From Poecilobothrus nobilitatus (Eukaryota; Arthropoda; Insecta; Diptera; Dolichopodidae), in the NCBI GenBank assembly GCA_947095535.1, contig OX352772.1, forward strand, positions 313,544,018-313,608,017: 64,000 nucleotides of DNA, written 5' to 3'. Position 1 is the first letter of the stretch; every line of letters begins with the position of its first letter. Below, in pieces: positions 37,633 to 49,055 of the stretch. The notes below the pieces were generated by a model. It searched no databases. It worked only from the letters and a program-made list of their open reading frames with translations, and was not told where the DNA came from. The position numbers were made by a program, and so were the translations under genes.

Positions 37633-38633
37633 CCTTGCTAATATTTTAAAATAATATAAAAAGAATAAATATGAATTAACAAAAATAATAATTTAATGTA
37701 CTTACAGAAGTAAAGGTCAAATATACCAGTAATTTGTACTAACTTAACCTAGACTAAGACCTAATTTATATATTTAATCATGGAAATAAAAAACTGAATT
37801 GGAAATTGAGTATCTTGTTTAATTGATTTTTGCTTTTTTCCATTCCATTCCATAAAAATCGAAATTTATTTGAGTCATTAATTGCTGACGCATATTATTT
37901 GCAAACTTTGAGACTAGATTCTTTTGTTAAAGTTAAAATAGTTAAAAGTGTTAAAATAGCGTTGTTAAATATTAAATGGTTAAAAAATTTTATTTTGAAA
38001 AAAAAAATATAATTATCTAATGTTCTACATATTAATCATAACCATGATACGAAAAAAAAATCACTTCTTTCAATTATGACAAAAAAATTTACTTAGTAGG
38101 AAAAGAAACTTATGTCACCTTTAAGATAATTTTTATATAAATAAAAGTTAATTCTAACTGACAGACTGACAAAATAACAGTTACATTTATTTTTCTAAAT
38201 TTTAGTAAAAGATATTTTACTATTTCATAATTCAGTTCATATAAAAACAAAATTTATAATTTACATAAAATTACTTCTATTTTATTTTATTCCCTTTAGG
38301 AAATTTTAAATTTCATTTTATTAATGGCCTATTAGAAATTTGATAAATTATCTTCTTTTTTTTTTTTCTTTTTTTTTATAAAAAAAAGTCTTTAAGCAAT
38401 CTTTCTTTTATAAACTTGTGCTAATAATCAATTTTATCGTAACTGCACCTAATTTGTCATTAGTGTTCAAATAACAGATTAACAAATTGTTAATTATATT
38501 TATTACCTTAAAACTATTAATATTTTTATCTAAGCCTAAGTTAATTTAATAATTAATTAAATAATCAAATGCATCACAAGGTATTAATTTTTTGTTTTTT
38601 TTTTTAGTTAACACATTCGTAACAATATTTTGC

Positions 38634-38700
38634 AGCCCATTGTGTAATAGTTAAGACACCAATCTTTTATTTGAAAAGCCTCAGATTTAAACTCCAACAT
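38634..38700 (+). repeat. Worn tRNA-like repeat fragment
   Basis: An A-box-like 'tgtgtaatagttaag' is followed by a degenerate B box 'agatttaaactcc' at roughly tRNA spacing. Both boxes deviate from consensus, so this is at most an old tRNA-derived SINE head. Confidence 0.3.
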
Positions 38701-39268
38701 AATCATATAGAATAATAAAAAATAATGTAGATTTTAATATAGATAGATAATATACAAGTAGATAATATAATTAAATAAATAAAAAAAATAAGTATATATA
38801 ACACATCTTACAAATAATATCATATCGTAACATACAATAAAACAAAAAATCAAAAATAATTCTTGTATGAGATAACAGATGGCGCAAAAATATTTGTGTT
38901 TCATAATCTTGTAAACAGCTGAGCAATTAACGGCTTATTAAAACTACGAATTCCAGAAACTAAAACTTAGTCTAATTTGATGATTGCCTTGATGCCTGCT
39001 CTCTGCTCCTTATAGGAAGGAGAAAGGAGAAGTGAAAGGAAAATAAAAATTATAATTTTTAATCCAAAAAATTTTATTTTTTACCAGAAACGAAGTAGTC
39101 AAACTCTTAATATAATTAAGGCAATATAGTACTAGTTTCTGATAGACTCTGTAGTAAAAACCCTTCCTTTAATTGTAAATAAAACAATATACAATAAGTG
39201 TGTATTCTATCTATATAATAAGTGTGTAATAAACTGACAACACACACTTATTGTATAGATAGAATATA

Positions 39269-39454
39269 TAGGGGCCTCGGTGGCCTAGTGGGTAAGAACG
39301 TATAAAATACGCTGTAAACACCGAGGAAGTGTGGGTTCGAATCTCCCACACGTCGTAAGAGTTATACCCACTACAGCCACGCCTGAACAGGACATGCTGT
39401 GTAAATTCCTGTCCACATTTATGTGGCAGAGAAATCCATTAAAAAAAAAAAAAA
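39269..39454 (+). mobile_element. tRNA-derived SINE with poly(A) tail and target duplication
   Basis: The head has an A box TGGCCTAGTGGG (39,281-39,292) and a B box GTTCGAATC (39,335-39,343), a working internal pol III promoter layout. A body of about 100 bp ends 'tttatgtggcagagaaat', then a 14-16-bp poly(A). A 12-bp direct repeat, AGATAGAATATA, flanks it (39,257-39,268 and 39,455-39,466), as made by LINE-driven insertion. Two more copies lie at 46,618-46,867 and 53,530-53,731. The frame at 39,331-39,582 crosses the SINE and is spurious. Confidence 0.8.
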
Positions 39455-39466
39455 AGATAGAATATA

Positions 39467-40800
39467 GGCTGAGGCCTTCAAGGACAACCTGCCAAAGGAC
39501 GATTGCTTGTCAGAATAAAAATGAAACCAATAATAATATAATTAAATTTAAAATGCAAAAGGAAAAAAGATATGGCAATTAGTTACATGAGAACAAAATC
39601 ATTTGTTAGAAATATTCAACAAAATATAAGCTTTTAAATGTCTTAAAATATCTACCCTTTCAAAAATTTGCAAATAAAAAATTTAAAAAAGTGCCTGAAA
39701 TTTAAAAATTTTAAACCAAAGAGCGAAATTTGATTAATTAAAACAAATTTTCGAAATTAAAACAAATGAATAGAGATTTTTAAAAGAGTTAATGACTTAC
39801 AATAAATGATATTTTTTCTATATTGTCCTTGAAGTGCGCAAATGAAATTTTTTTTTTTTTTTTTTTAAATTCATGTCTACGACCCTTTTAAAATAAACTT
39901 TAAACAATATAATACTTGTATATATTGTACATGTATAAATTATATAGGTAATAGGTATTTATAACCTCTACCTAAATCATTATTCTTATTTCAATAGCTT
40001 GAATGCATTTTACAAAATAAACAAAATTTAAAATAAAGTAAAATAAGAGGAGATTAACTTAAATAGTCCTTAATAAATAACATCCTTTACATTTTCAAAA
40101 TAACATTAATTTCACTGATTTTTAAAATCTGTTTCAATCCAATTTTGAACAACAATTTATCACTATAATTTATTACTTATATTATTTTATCTTAATTTTT
40201 TTTTTTTTTCATATTCAAATTGTAAGGATAATAAATAAAAGATTATTTTCGGACATTCGATTATTCATTCACAATATTTTCACATAATAAAAACTTTAAA
40301 AAACATTACCACGCATATTATTAGACCAAAATATGTTCATTGTCTACTTTTTTTTTTGGTTTTACCTTAAATAAATTGATTTTCATTATTTCAGTGCAAT
40401 TTATTTTATTATTTTATGTTTTTTTTTTAAATCATTCTAAAAAAAAACATTTTAATTTTAACATATTTTTTTTATTTTACGAGTTTGTCGAAGGATTAGA
40501 CATTGGACTCTTTAGTAGTCTTATATTCATATAATATTCTGCTAAACGTAATCAATGTATCAATTTTTTCATCAATCATCAATCGATTGTATTCCCTAAA
40601 GTTGGTAATTCATATTTGTACGATTTACTTAAGTTTAAGAAGAACATTAACATCTTTCTTCAAAATGTCCTTCTAAATTTTCCTACTGTCAACCATAATC
40701 CAATTTTCCTAATTCCAATTCCCCCAATTATTCTTCCCACATCCCTACCACTAAAATCAAACTGTACATTTGTACTAAAGGTTCCATCCTAAAGTTTGGT
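39467..40800. other. AT-rich non-coding stretch
   Basis: Nothing supportable beyond A/T runs and hydrophobic chance frames. Confidence 0.5.
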
Positions 40801-40804
40801 GTTA

Positions 40805-40902
40805 AAAGGGCAGTGGTTTAGGTTGGTTAAAGTCTAACACTTCTCTGAGGAAGCACGTGCGATCTTCGTGGTGATTTTCGAGTTTTCCACCAGCCCTCGT
40901 AA
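40805..40902 (-). repeat. Dispersed repeat, partner of 10,190-10,300
   Basis: The minus strand reads 'gagggctggtggaaaactcg', 'cgaagatcgcacgtgcttcc', 'agtgttagactttaacc' and so on, in the same order as the partner. It is GC-richer than its surroundings. Probably a transposon fragment. Confidence 0.4.
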
Positions 40903-42820
40903 AAAAAAAATTAATAAATAAGTAAGTTAATCTGTAAAATATACATAGGTAATCAAAATGAGATTGGATATAATTGTCATTGGAGTGGTTATTTGTTCTG
41001 ACGATATTAAAAGTTTGATACGTCAATTCAAAAAATTCTAAAGAGAAACAAGAAAAGTTTCAGCTTCCAATCCCACATATTGTTCAAATTCCCAGATATC
41101 ATAATTCTGCTTATGGAAACTCATTTGTCCTATCTCTTGTGTTCACTAAAATTCCCTAAGGTATTACATATACAACGGCAAAAGATTCAAGGCAAACATT
41201 AATAACTGTAGCCACAGTATGGCTGTCAATTTGAAATAAATTTTCATTCCTCAAACTTAGCTCCCCTGACCAACCAGTACATAAGTAGTAAAGAATATGT
41301 ATTCTATTGTATGATCAAAAAAGCGAGATGGTATTTAGTGGCTTAAAGCCCTCATAAAAGACTCGTATTCATTCTACTCTACTCTATGAGTGTATGAGTG
41401 TATGACTCGTGCTCATACTACATACTCGTATTCGTATTCGTACTCTTAAAAGACTAGTGCTCATTCTACTCCTCTATAGTGTCTTTCGATGATTCCCACA
41501 GGTTAATAGTGGTTTTATTTAATTTTTAAAAAAACATTTTCCATTCTTTTTCCCTTTAATTTTTTTACGGAAAAAAAATTCGTGATTTCATTAAATTTTT
41601 AAAAAATTGGTTTTTCTTTGCTTTTTCAAAACTTAATTATAATATTTTTTGCTTCATTAAAAATAACATTTCCCAATTTTTTTTTTAGAAGAACCAAAAT
41701 GAATACAATGTTAAATTTGTTAATAAAAAAAAAACAAAATTTTTTATACTGTTTCGTAAAATTCAATGAAAAAATTATTAAGATGAAGTCTTCTATACAA
41801 GAAATAAAATACCTACGTAGTTTTTTAATCGTTATCATGATAACAATAGATACTTTGTTCTTTGATCCTTATATTGTAATTTTATTTGAAGACGTATTAA
41901 TTATTATTTGAGTTAATATCTTCATCATCATCAATTTTCATCATAACCAAAAGGCGATAAAAATGTAAAAAAATTTTATAATACAGCCAGACATAGGCAT
42001 ATTCCTCTTATATTCTTTTCCCATAAAACATTTTAAAATTTTTGAACTTATTTTTAAATAATCATTAATTTAGATTTGCAAATAATCTAATTGTTTTATT
42101 TAGCAGCATTGTACATGTTAATGGGAACTATCTTTTATTTTTCAACGAAAAATATTTTTGCATTTAAGAATCGCATGTAAAATAATAATAATAATGCATT
42201 ATCTATGTGTTACCTTGTTTCTTTGTACAGAAGATTTTGACAGAGATACAACTCTTAAAATCCTCTCTTACTACTAGTTCTTTTTTACTATACAATTTGT
42301 AATAGTTGTTAAAGTTGAAAAAAATGATATAAAAATTTCTTCGAAACCATTTTTTTTTTTTGTCTAACATTTAAATATTAATCTTAATTTTTTGCAATTA
42401 ATCACAATTATAAAATCACGTAGCATCATTAAACAAACAACCTGCTTAATATTTCTATTTATCATCTATAAGTACGTAGAAAACAATGTCAAAAAGAAAA
42501 TTCTAAATTAAACTTAAAAAAAATATTTGGTTATAGAATTTGAAAGACTTTTGCTTCAAATTATAAAGTTTTTCCAAAAACAAAACATAAATTTTATTTA
42601 TTATTTACTTATTTTGTAAATATCTATATTTAAAATTTGCCTTATAATCCAAGCCTCATCTACTGAAAAACCAGCATCTTAAGCCGTCTGCTACTTTTTG
42701 TCCAGATAGATATTAAATAATTTTTGGAACTCAATATCTTCTAATTACATATATATAGATATTTAATTTGTTGTTCCTAATGTAACTCTAATAGATTGAT
42801 CGGTTATATCCTCATACGTC
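40903..42820. other. AT-rich non-coding stretch
   Basis: It contains a short simple-sequence patch at 41,385-41,445 ('gagtgtatgagtgtatgac', 'tattcgtattcg'). The overlapping frames at 41,618-41,911 (+) and 41,626-41,838 (-) are A/T-driven. No gene is supported. Confidence 0.45.
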
Positions 42821-42824
42821 TAAC

Positions 42825-43135
42825 AACATCAGTGGCATGGTAGGCATTAAACTGGAATCCTCAAGGCAGAAGAAATGTGGGAAAGTTCAAGAGGATTGGA
42901 AAAAGAAGTATTCAAAGTGAGACAGAACGGAGTAGAAAGTCTTAGGTTGAAATAAAAGATAATCGATAGACAGAGAACACTGAAGAGGATTTGTAGAAAT
43001 GTGGGAAGGTTCAAGAGGATTGGAAAAAGAAGTATTCAAAGTGAGACAGAACGGAGTAGAAAGTCTTAGGTTGAAATAAAAGATAATCGATAGACAGAGA
43101 ACACTGAAGAGGATTTGTGAAGAAGATTTGTTGTT
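42825..43135 (+). mobile_element. LINE C-terminal fragment with an internal 124-bp tandem duplication
   Basis: The forward frame at about 42,845 reads ALNWNPQGRRNVGKFKRIGK. This matches the C-terminal signature of many animal LINE polyproteins, A-L-x-W-x-P-x-G-x-R-x-x-G-R-P-x-x-x-W. After the duplication, the frame near 43,075-43,125 reads IIDRQRTLKRICEE, matching the family's final A-DR--W+--V. The block from 'agaaatgtgg' to 'ggatttgt' is duplicated in tandem (42,871-42,994 and 42,995-43,118) with only about one difference seen. In-frame stops show it is dead. Confidence 0.6.
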
Positions 43136-43374
43136 CTCTAAAGAGATAAATAGGAGAAAATGAAAAAAATATAAGTCTAATAATCATAGCTACTACATCA
43201 TTTTTTAGCTTTAACAATAATTTTTGTTTTATTAGATTCTAATTATAAGAAAAATGGTTCATAGAAAATGTGCTAAATACTTTGTTCAAAAAAATTTTAA
43301 AAATCTATTTGTTATTAATAGATGTGAATGTTGTTGTTGTTTGAATGAAATGATGAATGTTGTTGTTTGAATGA

Positions 43375-43795
43375 AAGAGGGGCTTATAGCTTCCCTTACA
43401 CCTAGGCCCTACAACCCGTTGTGCTCCTCTGCTCAACAATCCGCTCGCTTACTACAGTGTCTCGTCGAGCCAATCAATGCCCTTAATGAAACGTATATCT
43501 CCCTGATTGAGCATTCTCTGAGCATTGAGCTTCAGAAAAACTTTCCCATTGTTCTTCCACCAAAGTTTTTGGCCTTAGGGATCTCAAGTTCGGGCATTAG
43601 CACAGAACATAGTGTACTGTTTCTGCTTTTTGTTTGCATCCTCTGCATAGATTCGTTTCCGATATGCCTATCCTTTCGGCTTGAGCTCTTAGCATCAGAT
43701 GGCCTCTGTTGATTCCCGTAAAAACTCTCAGATTCATTCTATTCCGTTTTAGAATTTTCTGAGTCTTTTTGCTATTTGATTCCCCCTTAGAAAAA
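43375..43795 (-). mobile_element. LINE fragment, RNase H-like C-terminal region
   Basis: The minus-strand frame ending near 43,597 reads NRMNLRVFTGINRGHLMLRA, then ERIGISETNLCRGCKQKAET, then VHYVLC. This is the classic TGH--L--H--R-G---C--C--EE-T--H-LC zinc-binding pattern at the C-terminal end of jockey-like polyproteins. A TAA stop follows, then readable CPNLRSLRPKTL and, after a further stop, FIKGIDWLDE, the usual next motifs. GC content is clearly above background. The 113-residue forward frame at 43,371-43,712 is its shadow. Confidence 0.65.
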
Positions 43796-43799
43796 TAAT

Positions 43800-45094
43800 A
43801 ATAATAAAGCTTTGAACATTTACTAAACTTATAAAAACTTAAGGCGTAATTTATTATAAAAATAATATTGGTTAGACAGTTTAAAATTAAAATAAAATTT
43901 CTTATTGTACTAAACAAGAAATCTATATATAGAACACAATATACACAAAACAAAGTTTACATCCTTCACTATTACTGAGGAAAAATAAAACGCAAAAAAG
44001 AAAAAGCCTTAATATTTCTTTATTTATATTGACGAGACAATGAAAGTCGTTAACCTTATTTTCCCATTGTTTTCTAAACTTTAGTTTGTTTATTGCTTAC
44101 TTTTCTGTTTTTTTTTTATTCTCATTATTATTATTATTATTTTGACAAATTTACGGATTTTTGGCATGCAATTTAAAAATTGTTACAAAAGAATTTCAAA
44201 TTATTATTATTGTTTCTCTCTCCAGTTACATCATTACTTTTTCTTAATTTTTTCTTCATTTTAAGTTTAAGAACAGAAAAAAAAAAAAGAAATTTACATA
44301 CAGATGAGAATAATAATTTCTTAAAGGACATCACCATTCATACATTAAATTTTCTTAAATCAGAATATTTTTTAAGGATCTAAATAGAAATGAAATAGTC
44401 CTTTATAAATGTTCTAAAGTATTATAAGAAAAATAATTAATATTTAAATGACGTTCGTACACTGACATTCAAAAATATGTTTAAAATTCAAATTTTCTTC
44501 AAATTTGTTGTTCTTTTGTTGTTCCTAATGTAAATCTAATAATCATAATGATTTCAAGATTATTGGACTAAGACTATAGATCAAGAGCAGAATGTTTTTC
44601 ATTTCTATAAAAATTCTTCTTAACAAATATTTAATATATACTTCAATTAAGGAATTAAAGGTCAGCAGCCAAGTAGTTAGGAATCAACAAAAAAAAATGC
44701 ACAAACAATCTTAATCTCAATCAGTCAATCTCAATCTAAAGGTAATGAAATAATGCAAGTAAAATAAAAATTTATAAAATATACAAATTACAGTAAATTC
44801 AAAAGTTGTTGTGGAAAAATAATATTGATAAAGCTTAAATTGATCAGATATTTATGTTTTCTTTTTCGTTGTAGAACAAATCTTTTTGTACTGTTCAACA
44901 AGTTATCTTTCTAATGTCAATTAAACCTATTTTCAATCTAAGATGGAGTACAACTCTCATATATGGGCTACTGTACTTAAATCTACTTTGAATTAACTTG
45001 ACAAAATCAAAAACCGCATCTAACCCCTAATAGGTCACTCAGTAACGCTATTAACACTATAATTGCTCTTTTTCTTAAATTTTAAACTTCTTCT
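43800..45094. other. AT-rich non-coding stretch
   Basis: No gene is supported. The phrase 'ttgttgttcctaatgtaa' occurs here (about 44,512) and at about 42,771, suggesting more LINE-related debris. Confidence 0.4.
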
Positions 45095-45250
45095 CATCCG
45101 TTCTATATTCGATGAAGTTTGCGAAATATTGAAGCAATCTCAGTATTTTTTATTTAGATATCTTGTAAGCAATGTATAAAAATACTTACTCTGTTGAACT
45201 GAAATCAATTATGCACCCCTTAAAATAATTTCAAAGTACTATAAGTGGAA
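45095..45250 (+). repeat. Diverged dispersed repeat, partner of 595-800
   Basis: It contains 'gcgaaatattgaagcaat', 'ttagatatcttgta', 'tacttactctgttgaact' and 'atcaattatgcacccctt' in the same order as the partner. Family unknown. Confidence 0.35.
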
Positions 45251-46617
45251 CAACAAGTACTCATTTCGGTCACATTTGAAATTTCTAGTTGGTTTAAAAC
45301 TAATTCGTTGTACTAATATCCAGAACATTCTTGTATCAAATGTGTTTCTCTCTGTCAGTATAGTGTTGTCTTCTACAATTTCCAACAGTTTAAAAAACAT
45401 CTCTTTTTAAGATTATTTCCGATGTAACCTCCAACTCTCTTTTAATATTCTGTTCCCTCAAACTCCCCCCCCCCCCATTCAGCTAAACCTACTTTGCTAC
45501 AATAGAATTCGTCCAATTATTTACTTTTCTCTTATATAGTTGAACTTTCTCTACCAGGCCATTAAACAGAATTTCAAACACAAAATTAATCTCAGAAATA
45601 ATTCAAATACACAAACAACAATTTATTAATTCATGCGAACATTCCAACACCCAAATAATTATAGAATTTTTTTAACAACCTAGGAAGTTGAAGCTAAAAT
45701 AGTTAGAAAATAAGAGAATAAAATAAGTTAGTCATTATATACATATCAAATCATTTTATACATGTCAAACTTGTATAAAAACAATTATAACCACATCATA
45801 TACATTTTATAATAGATGTAAAAGATATCAACCTGAACACTTTAATGTATTTGTAGGCTAAGTCACTATTACTGTAAATGTTTATGAAGAAATAAATAAA
45901 ATAAAATTTACCTGAACCTACTTTAGTATAATGTTATCCTTCCAAATGTTTTGTTTCTTCTCCAATTTTGCTAAACGTTCTCTAATATAAAAGAATCCGC
46001 TCCAAGTATTCAGATAGCGTGTGAAAAACTACAAAAATCAACAACTGTCTATTCTATCTTTTCTATGTGTTTGGAAACATAAAACTGTGACAATTCGATC
46101 TAAAATATGTATTATTCTAATTTAAGTTAATATTAAAAAAAAAAAACCAAAAAAGCATTATTTGCCATATAATTATGTTACAGACTGTAGAAAATGACAT
46201 ATTTGACATAATGACATATTAAAAAATTTAAAAAGGATCCATGATTACAAGCTGTTGGTAGTTAGTTATAAATATAATCATTTTTTGAATATTAATGTGT
46301 CTTGTTGAAAATATATTGTATTAATGTATAGAATGGCAGTAATTAAAAATAATGATGGAAATTACAAAATTAACATTTTTGTCAATTCTATTATTTACCT
46401 TTCTTTGCTTTAGTATTTTTTCCAATTCAAAATTTTTCTATTGAATTTTGTGTTGTACAATTGCCATTGATTACGAACGTAGAATATAAAAAGAAAAATA
46501 TTTTTATTACTTTTTGTGACTTATAAAATCAAATTTCTGTGCAAATTGAAATTTTGACAAACAATGAACTGAAAAATATTTTTAGAATATTTAAAAAGAA
46601 TTTTAAACTAATTTTTA
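45251..46617. other. AT-rich non-coding stretch with a C12 run
   Basis: An uninterrupted run of 12 C lies at 45,465-45,476, exceptional in this composition. Otherwise there are A/T-rich runs and no supported gene. Confidence 0.5.
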
Positions 46618-46867
46618 TTTTTTTGTGCATTTCTCTGTCACATAAAAAAAAAATTTTTAATTATTCGATTTTTTTTATTTTTATAATTCTGTAATTTCAT
46701 TATTCCGATCATAATTCAGAAACTTCAAAAAAATTATATTAAGGCGTGATTGTAAAAGTGGTAAAAAAGAATAACTCTTATGACGTGTGTGGAATTCGAA
46801 CCCGCACTCCTTCGGCGTTGACAGTGTATTTTATATGCTCTTACCCCCCACTAGGCCACCGAGACAG
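46618..46867 (-). mobile_element. tRNA-derived SINE, diverged copy
   Basis: On the minus strand the head near 46,867 has 'tcggtggcctagtgggg' (A box). The B box is the complement of 'ggaattcgaaccc' (46,791-46,803). The SINE 3' word (complement of 'gcatttctctgtcacat') lies at 46,627-46,643, followed by T-rich sequence that would be the tail. The body between is diverged and longer than in the other two copies. Confidence 0.6.
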
Positions 46868-47308
46868 CTAAATTTATTCATTTACTTCTTTTATACATTT
46901 AAATTAATTTTTTTACGAAATCAAATAGAAACTCGTGAAAATATTTTTCGAAGTTTCATAGTTATGGTCGGTTTAATGAAATTACAGAATTATAAAAATA
47001 AAAAAAAATTGAATAATTTAAATTTTTTTTGTTTTGTTCGAGGGTAGGTGGCAAGCATGAAAAGACACAAAATCTTTTTTGTGACGAAATAATTTACAGT
47101 CATTGTACAGTACATTTTAATTCTACAGTCTCTTATTGAAAATAAAAGGTTCATATCTTTATTATTTAGTTATGGATTTTCTTTAAATTTAGTTTAGAAA
47201 TTGTCTAATCGGCTGCTTCAATGATTGCAATCAAAATAAATTTTTTTAAATTAATAATAACTAAAAATTGAAAATTTATTTAAATTTAAAAAAAAAATAT
47301 TTGAATTA

Positions 47309-48227
47309 TTTTAAATTATTATGATCGTGCCGGTGATTCACAAGAAAATATTGGTGCTGTGAGTGATAGTGTTACAGCTGATCCTTCCAATTCAATTTCC
47401 CGACGTTCACAACAATTGGGACTTTCTGAGTCAACTGTATGGCGTATTATGCACAAAGACTTAGCGTTGAAGGTCTACAAAGTTCAATTGATACAAGAGT
47501 TGCTGTCACAAGATCATTCCATGCGTCGGGATTTTGCCAATTGAATACTGGAACAAAACGAAGATTTTTCAAAAAAAATTACCTTTTCGGACGAAGCACA
47601 TTTTAAGATCGGTGGCTACGTTAATAAACAAAACTGCCGTATTCGGGGATAGGAAAACCCTCGCATGATCCAAGAGAAGCCAATGAATCCACAAAGAGTC
47701 ACTGTTTGGTATGCATTGTGGTCTGGGGATATGCTTGGTCCGTACTTTTTCGAAAATGATGCTGGAAGAGCCATAACCGTTAACGGTACCAGATATCGCG
47801 ACATGATCAAAACTTTTTTATAGCCAAAACTTTAAAATATTGATACTGAGGACATGTTGTTTCAACAAGATGGGGCTACGTGTCATACAGCCAGAGAAAC
47901 ACTACAATTACTGCATACAAAGTTTCCAAACCGTGTTATTTCCAGATTCGGTAACGTGAATTGGCCTGCAAGATCCTGCGATTTGACACCGTTAGACTTC
48001 TTTCTCTGGGGCTATGTGAAAGGACAGGGCTACAAGGATAATAGTCAAAACGTTGAAGCATTGAAAGCAGAAATTATTCGAGTTATTGGTGAGATAGAAA
48101 CGCAACTATGCTATAATGTGACCAAAAATATTGATAAAAGAATCAGGTACTGTAGAGACGCAAAAGGTGGTCACATGGGAGATATAATTGTCAAAGTATA
48201 TTTGACATTGTTCTTCAAAAATAAATA
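47309..48227 (+). pseudogene. Mariner-like transposase pseudogene
   Basis: One continuous frame with four in-frame stops (47,542 TGA, 47,650 TAG, 47,821 TAG, 47,833 TAA) and no frameshift. It reads SRRSQQLGLSESTVWRIMHK, then ITFSDEAHFKIGGYVNKQN, VTVWYALWSG and GPYFFENDAG. The catalytic region follows: FQQDGATCHTARETL and SCDLTPLDFFLWGYVK, ending near HMGDIIVK. The three acidic residues of the DDE/D triad survive. Two of the stops sit where the related copy at 59,902-61,085 has Trp. The N-terminal helix-turn-helix region is missing. It is a different, older subfamily than the other copy. Confidence 0.85.
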
Positions 48228-48284
48228 AAAACTTTTCCAGTTTCAATTCAAATTCTATGTCTTTTAATTATTTACTTTTGAAAA

Positions 48285-48303
48285 CTCAATTTGAAAGACC
48301 CTT
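48285..48303. repeat. Worn right terminal repeat of the mariner pseudogene
   Basis: 'ctcaatttgaaagaccct' resembles the right terminus of the better-kept element ('ctcaattttgaacaccct' at 61,081-61,098) with a few changes. No left counterpart was found, which agrees with 5' truncation. Confidence 0.45.
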
Positions 48304-49055
48304 TATTAATATTATGCACTATTTCTAATGACTTTACGAAAATCAATAACTACACCCTACATGAATAAATAGAAACCGGCAAGTCAATATTATGAAAAAA
48401 AACATTAAACAAATTTTTTATATTATATGTTTTATCCAATGTTAAAACACGAATAATTGTAATTATTTTAGTGTTTCTAACAAAATTAATTAATTGATTT
48501 ATCATTAATTGTTAAAACACTCCTAGTTTAAAACTTGACATAAACTTATACATACACATTCTGGAAAAAGCTTATAACTTTGGTTTTATAACCATAACAA
48601 TATAATGCCTCATAATCCAAAATTTCTCATACATATTATACATACAAACAAAAAAAACTAGTTCCTAAGTTTAAAGTGCCTACACACTTTGCGGCACCGC
48701 AAAAATGCGTCACTTTCATCAAATACAATCTGATATAAACTAATTCATTTAAAATAATTTAGTGACTATACACAAACGCGTTGCTCTCATTGCAACTGAC
48801 CTATAAAAAAACAAAATTTAACAAGTTTTTTGACGAAAAGTCAGATTTAAAAAAAAAACAAGATTTTGAAAAACAAAATTTTAAAAAACAGGACAAAAAA
48901 GACAAGATAAAAAAAAACTAGTTTTTAAGGAACAAGATTAAAATAAACAAGATTTCGTACCGCTCCCATTTCGAAGGCACCTAATTCAGAGATACCTATT
49001 ACACCTACTTATAATAATTTTAAATGTAAACAAATAGCCATCGCATAAGAAATCT
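48304..49055. other. AT-rich non-coding stretch
   Basis: Nothing supportable. A degenerate 'aaacaagattt' repeat occurs several times near 48,850-48,955. Confidence 0.45.

Noticed and set aside
39198..39268. Inverted repeat around the SINE insertion site ('aagtgtgtattctatctata' and its complement)
   Set aside because: Short and partly simple sequence. It was there before the SINE and shows no transposon ends.
43371..43712. 113-residue forward frame
   Set aside because: It is antisense to a recognisable LINE C-terminal region on the minus strand.
47616..47810. 64-residue minus-strand frame
   Set aside because: It is antisense to the mariner pseudogene, whose motifs are clear on the plus strand.
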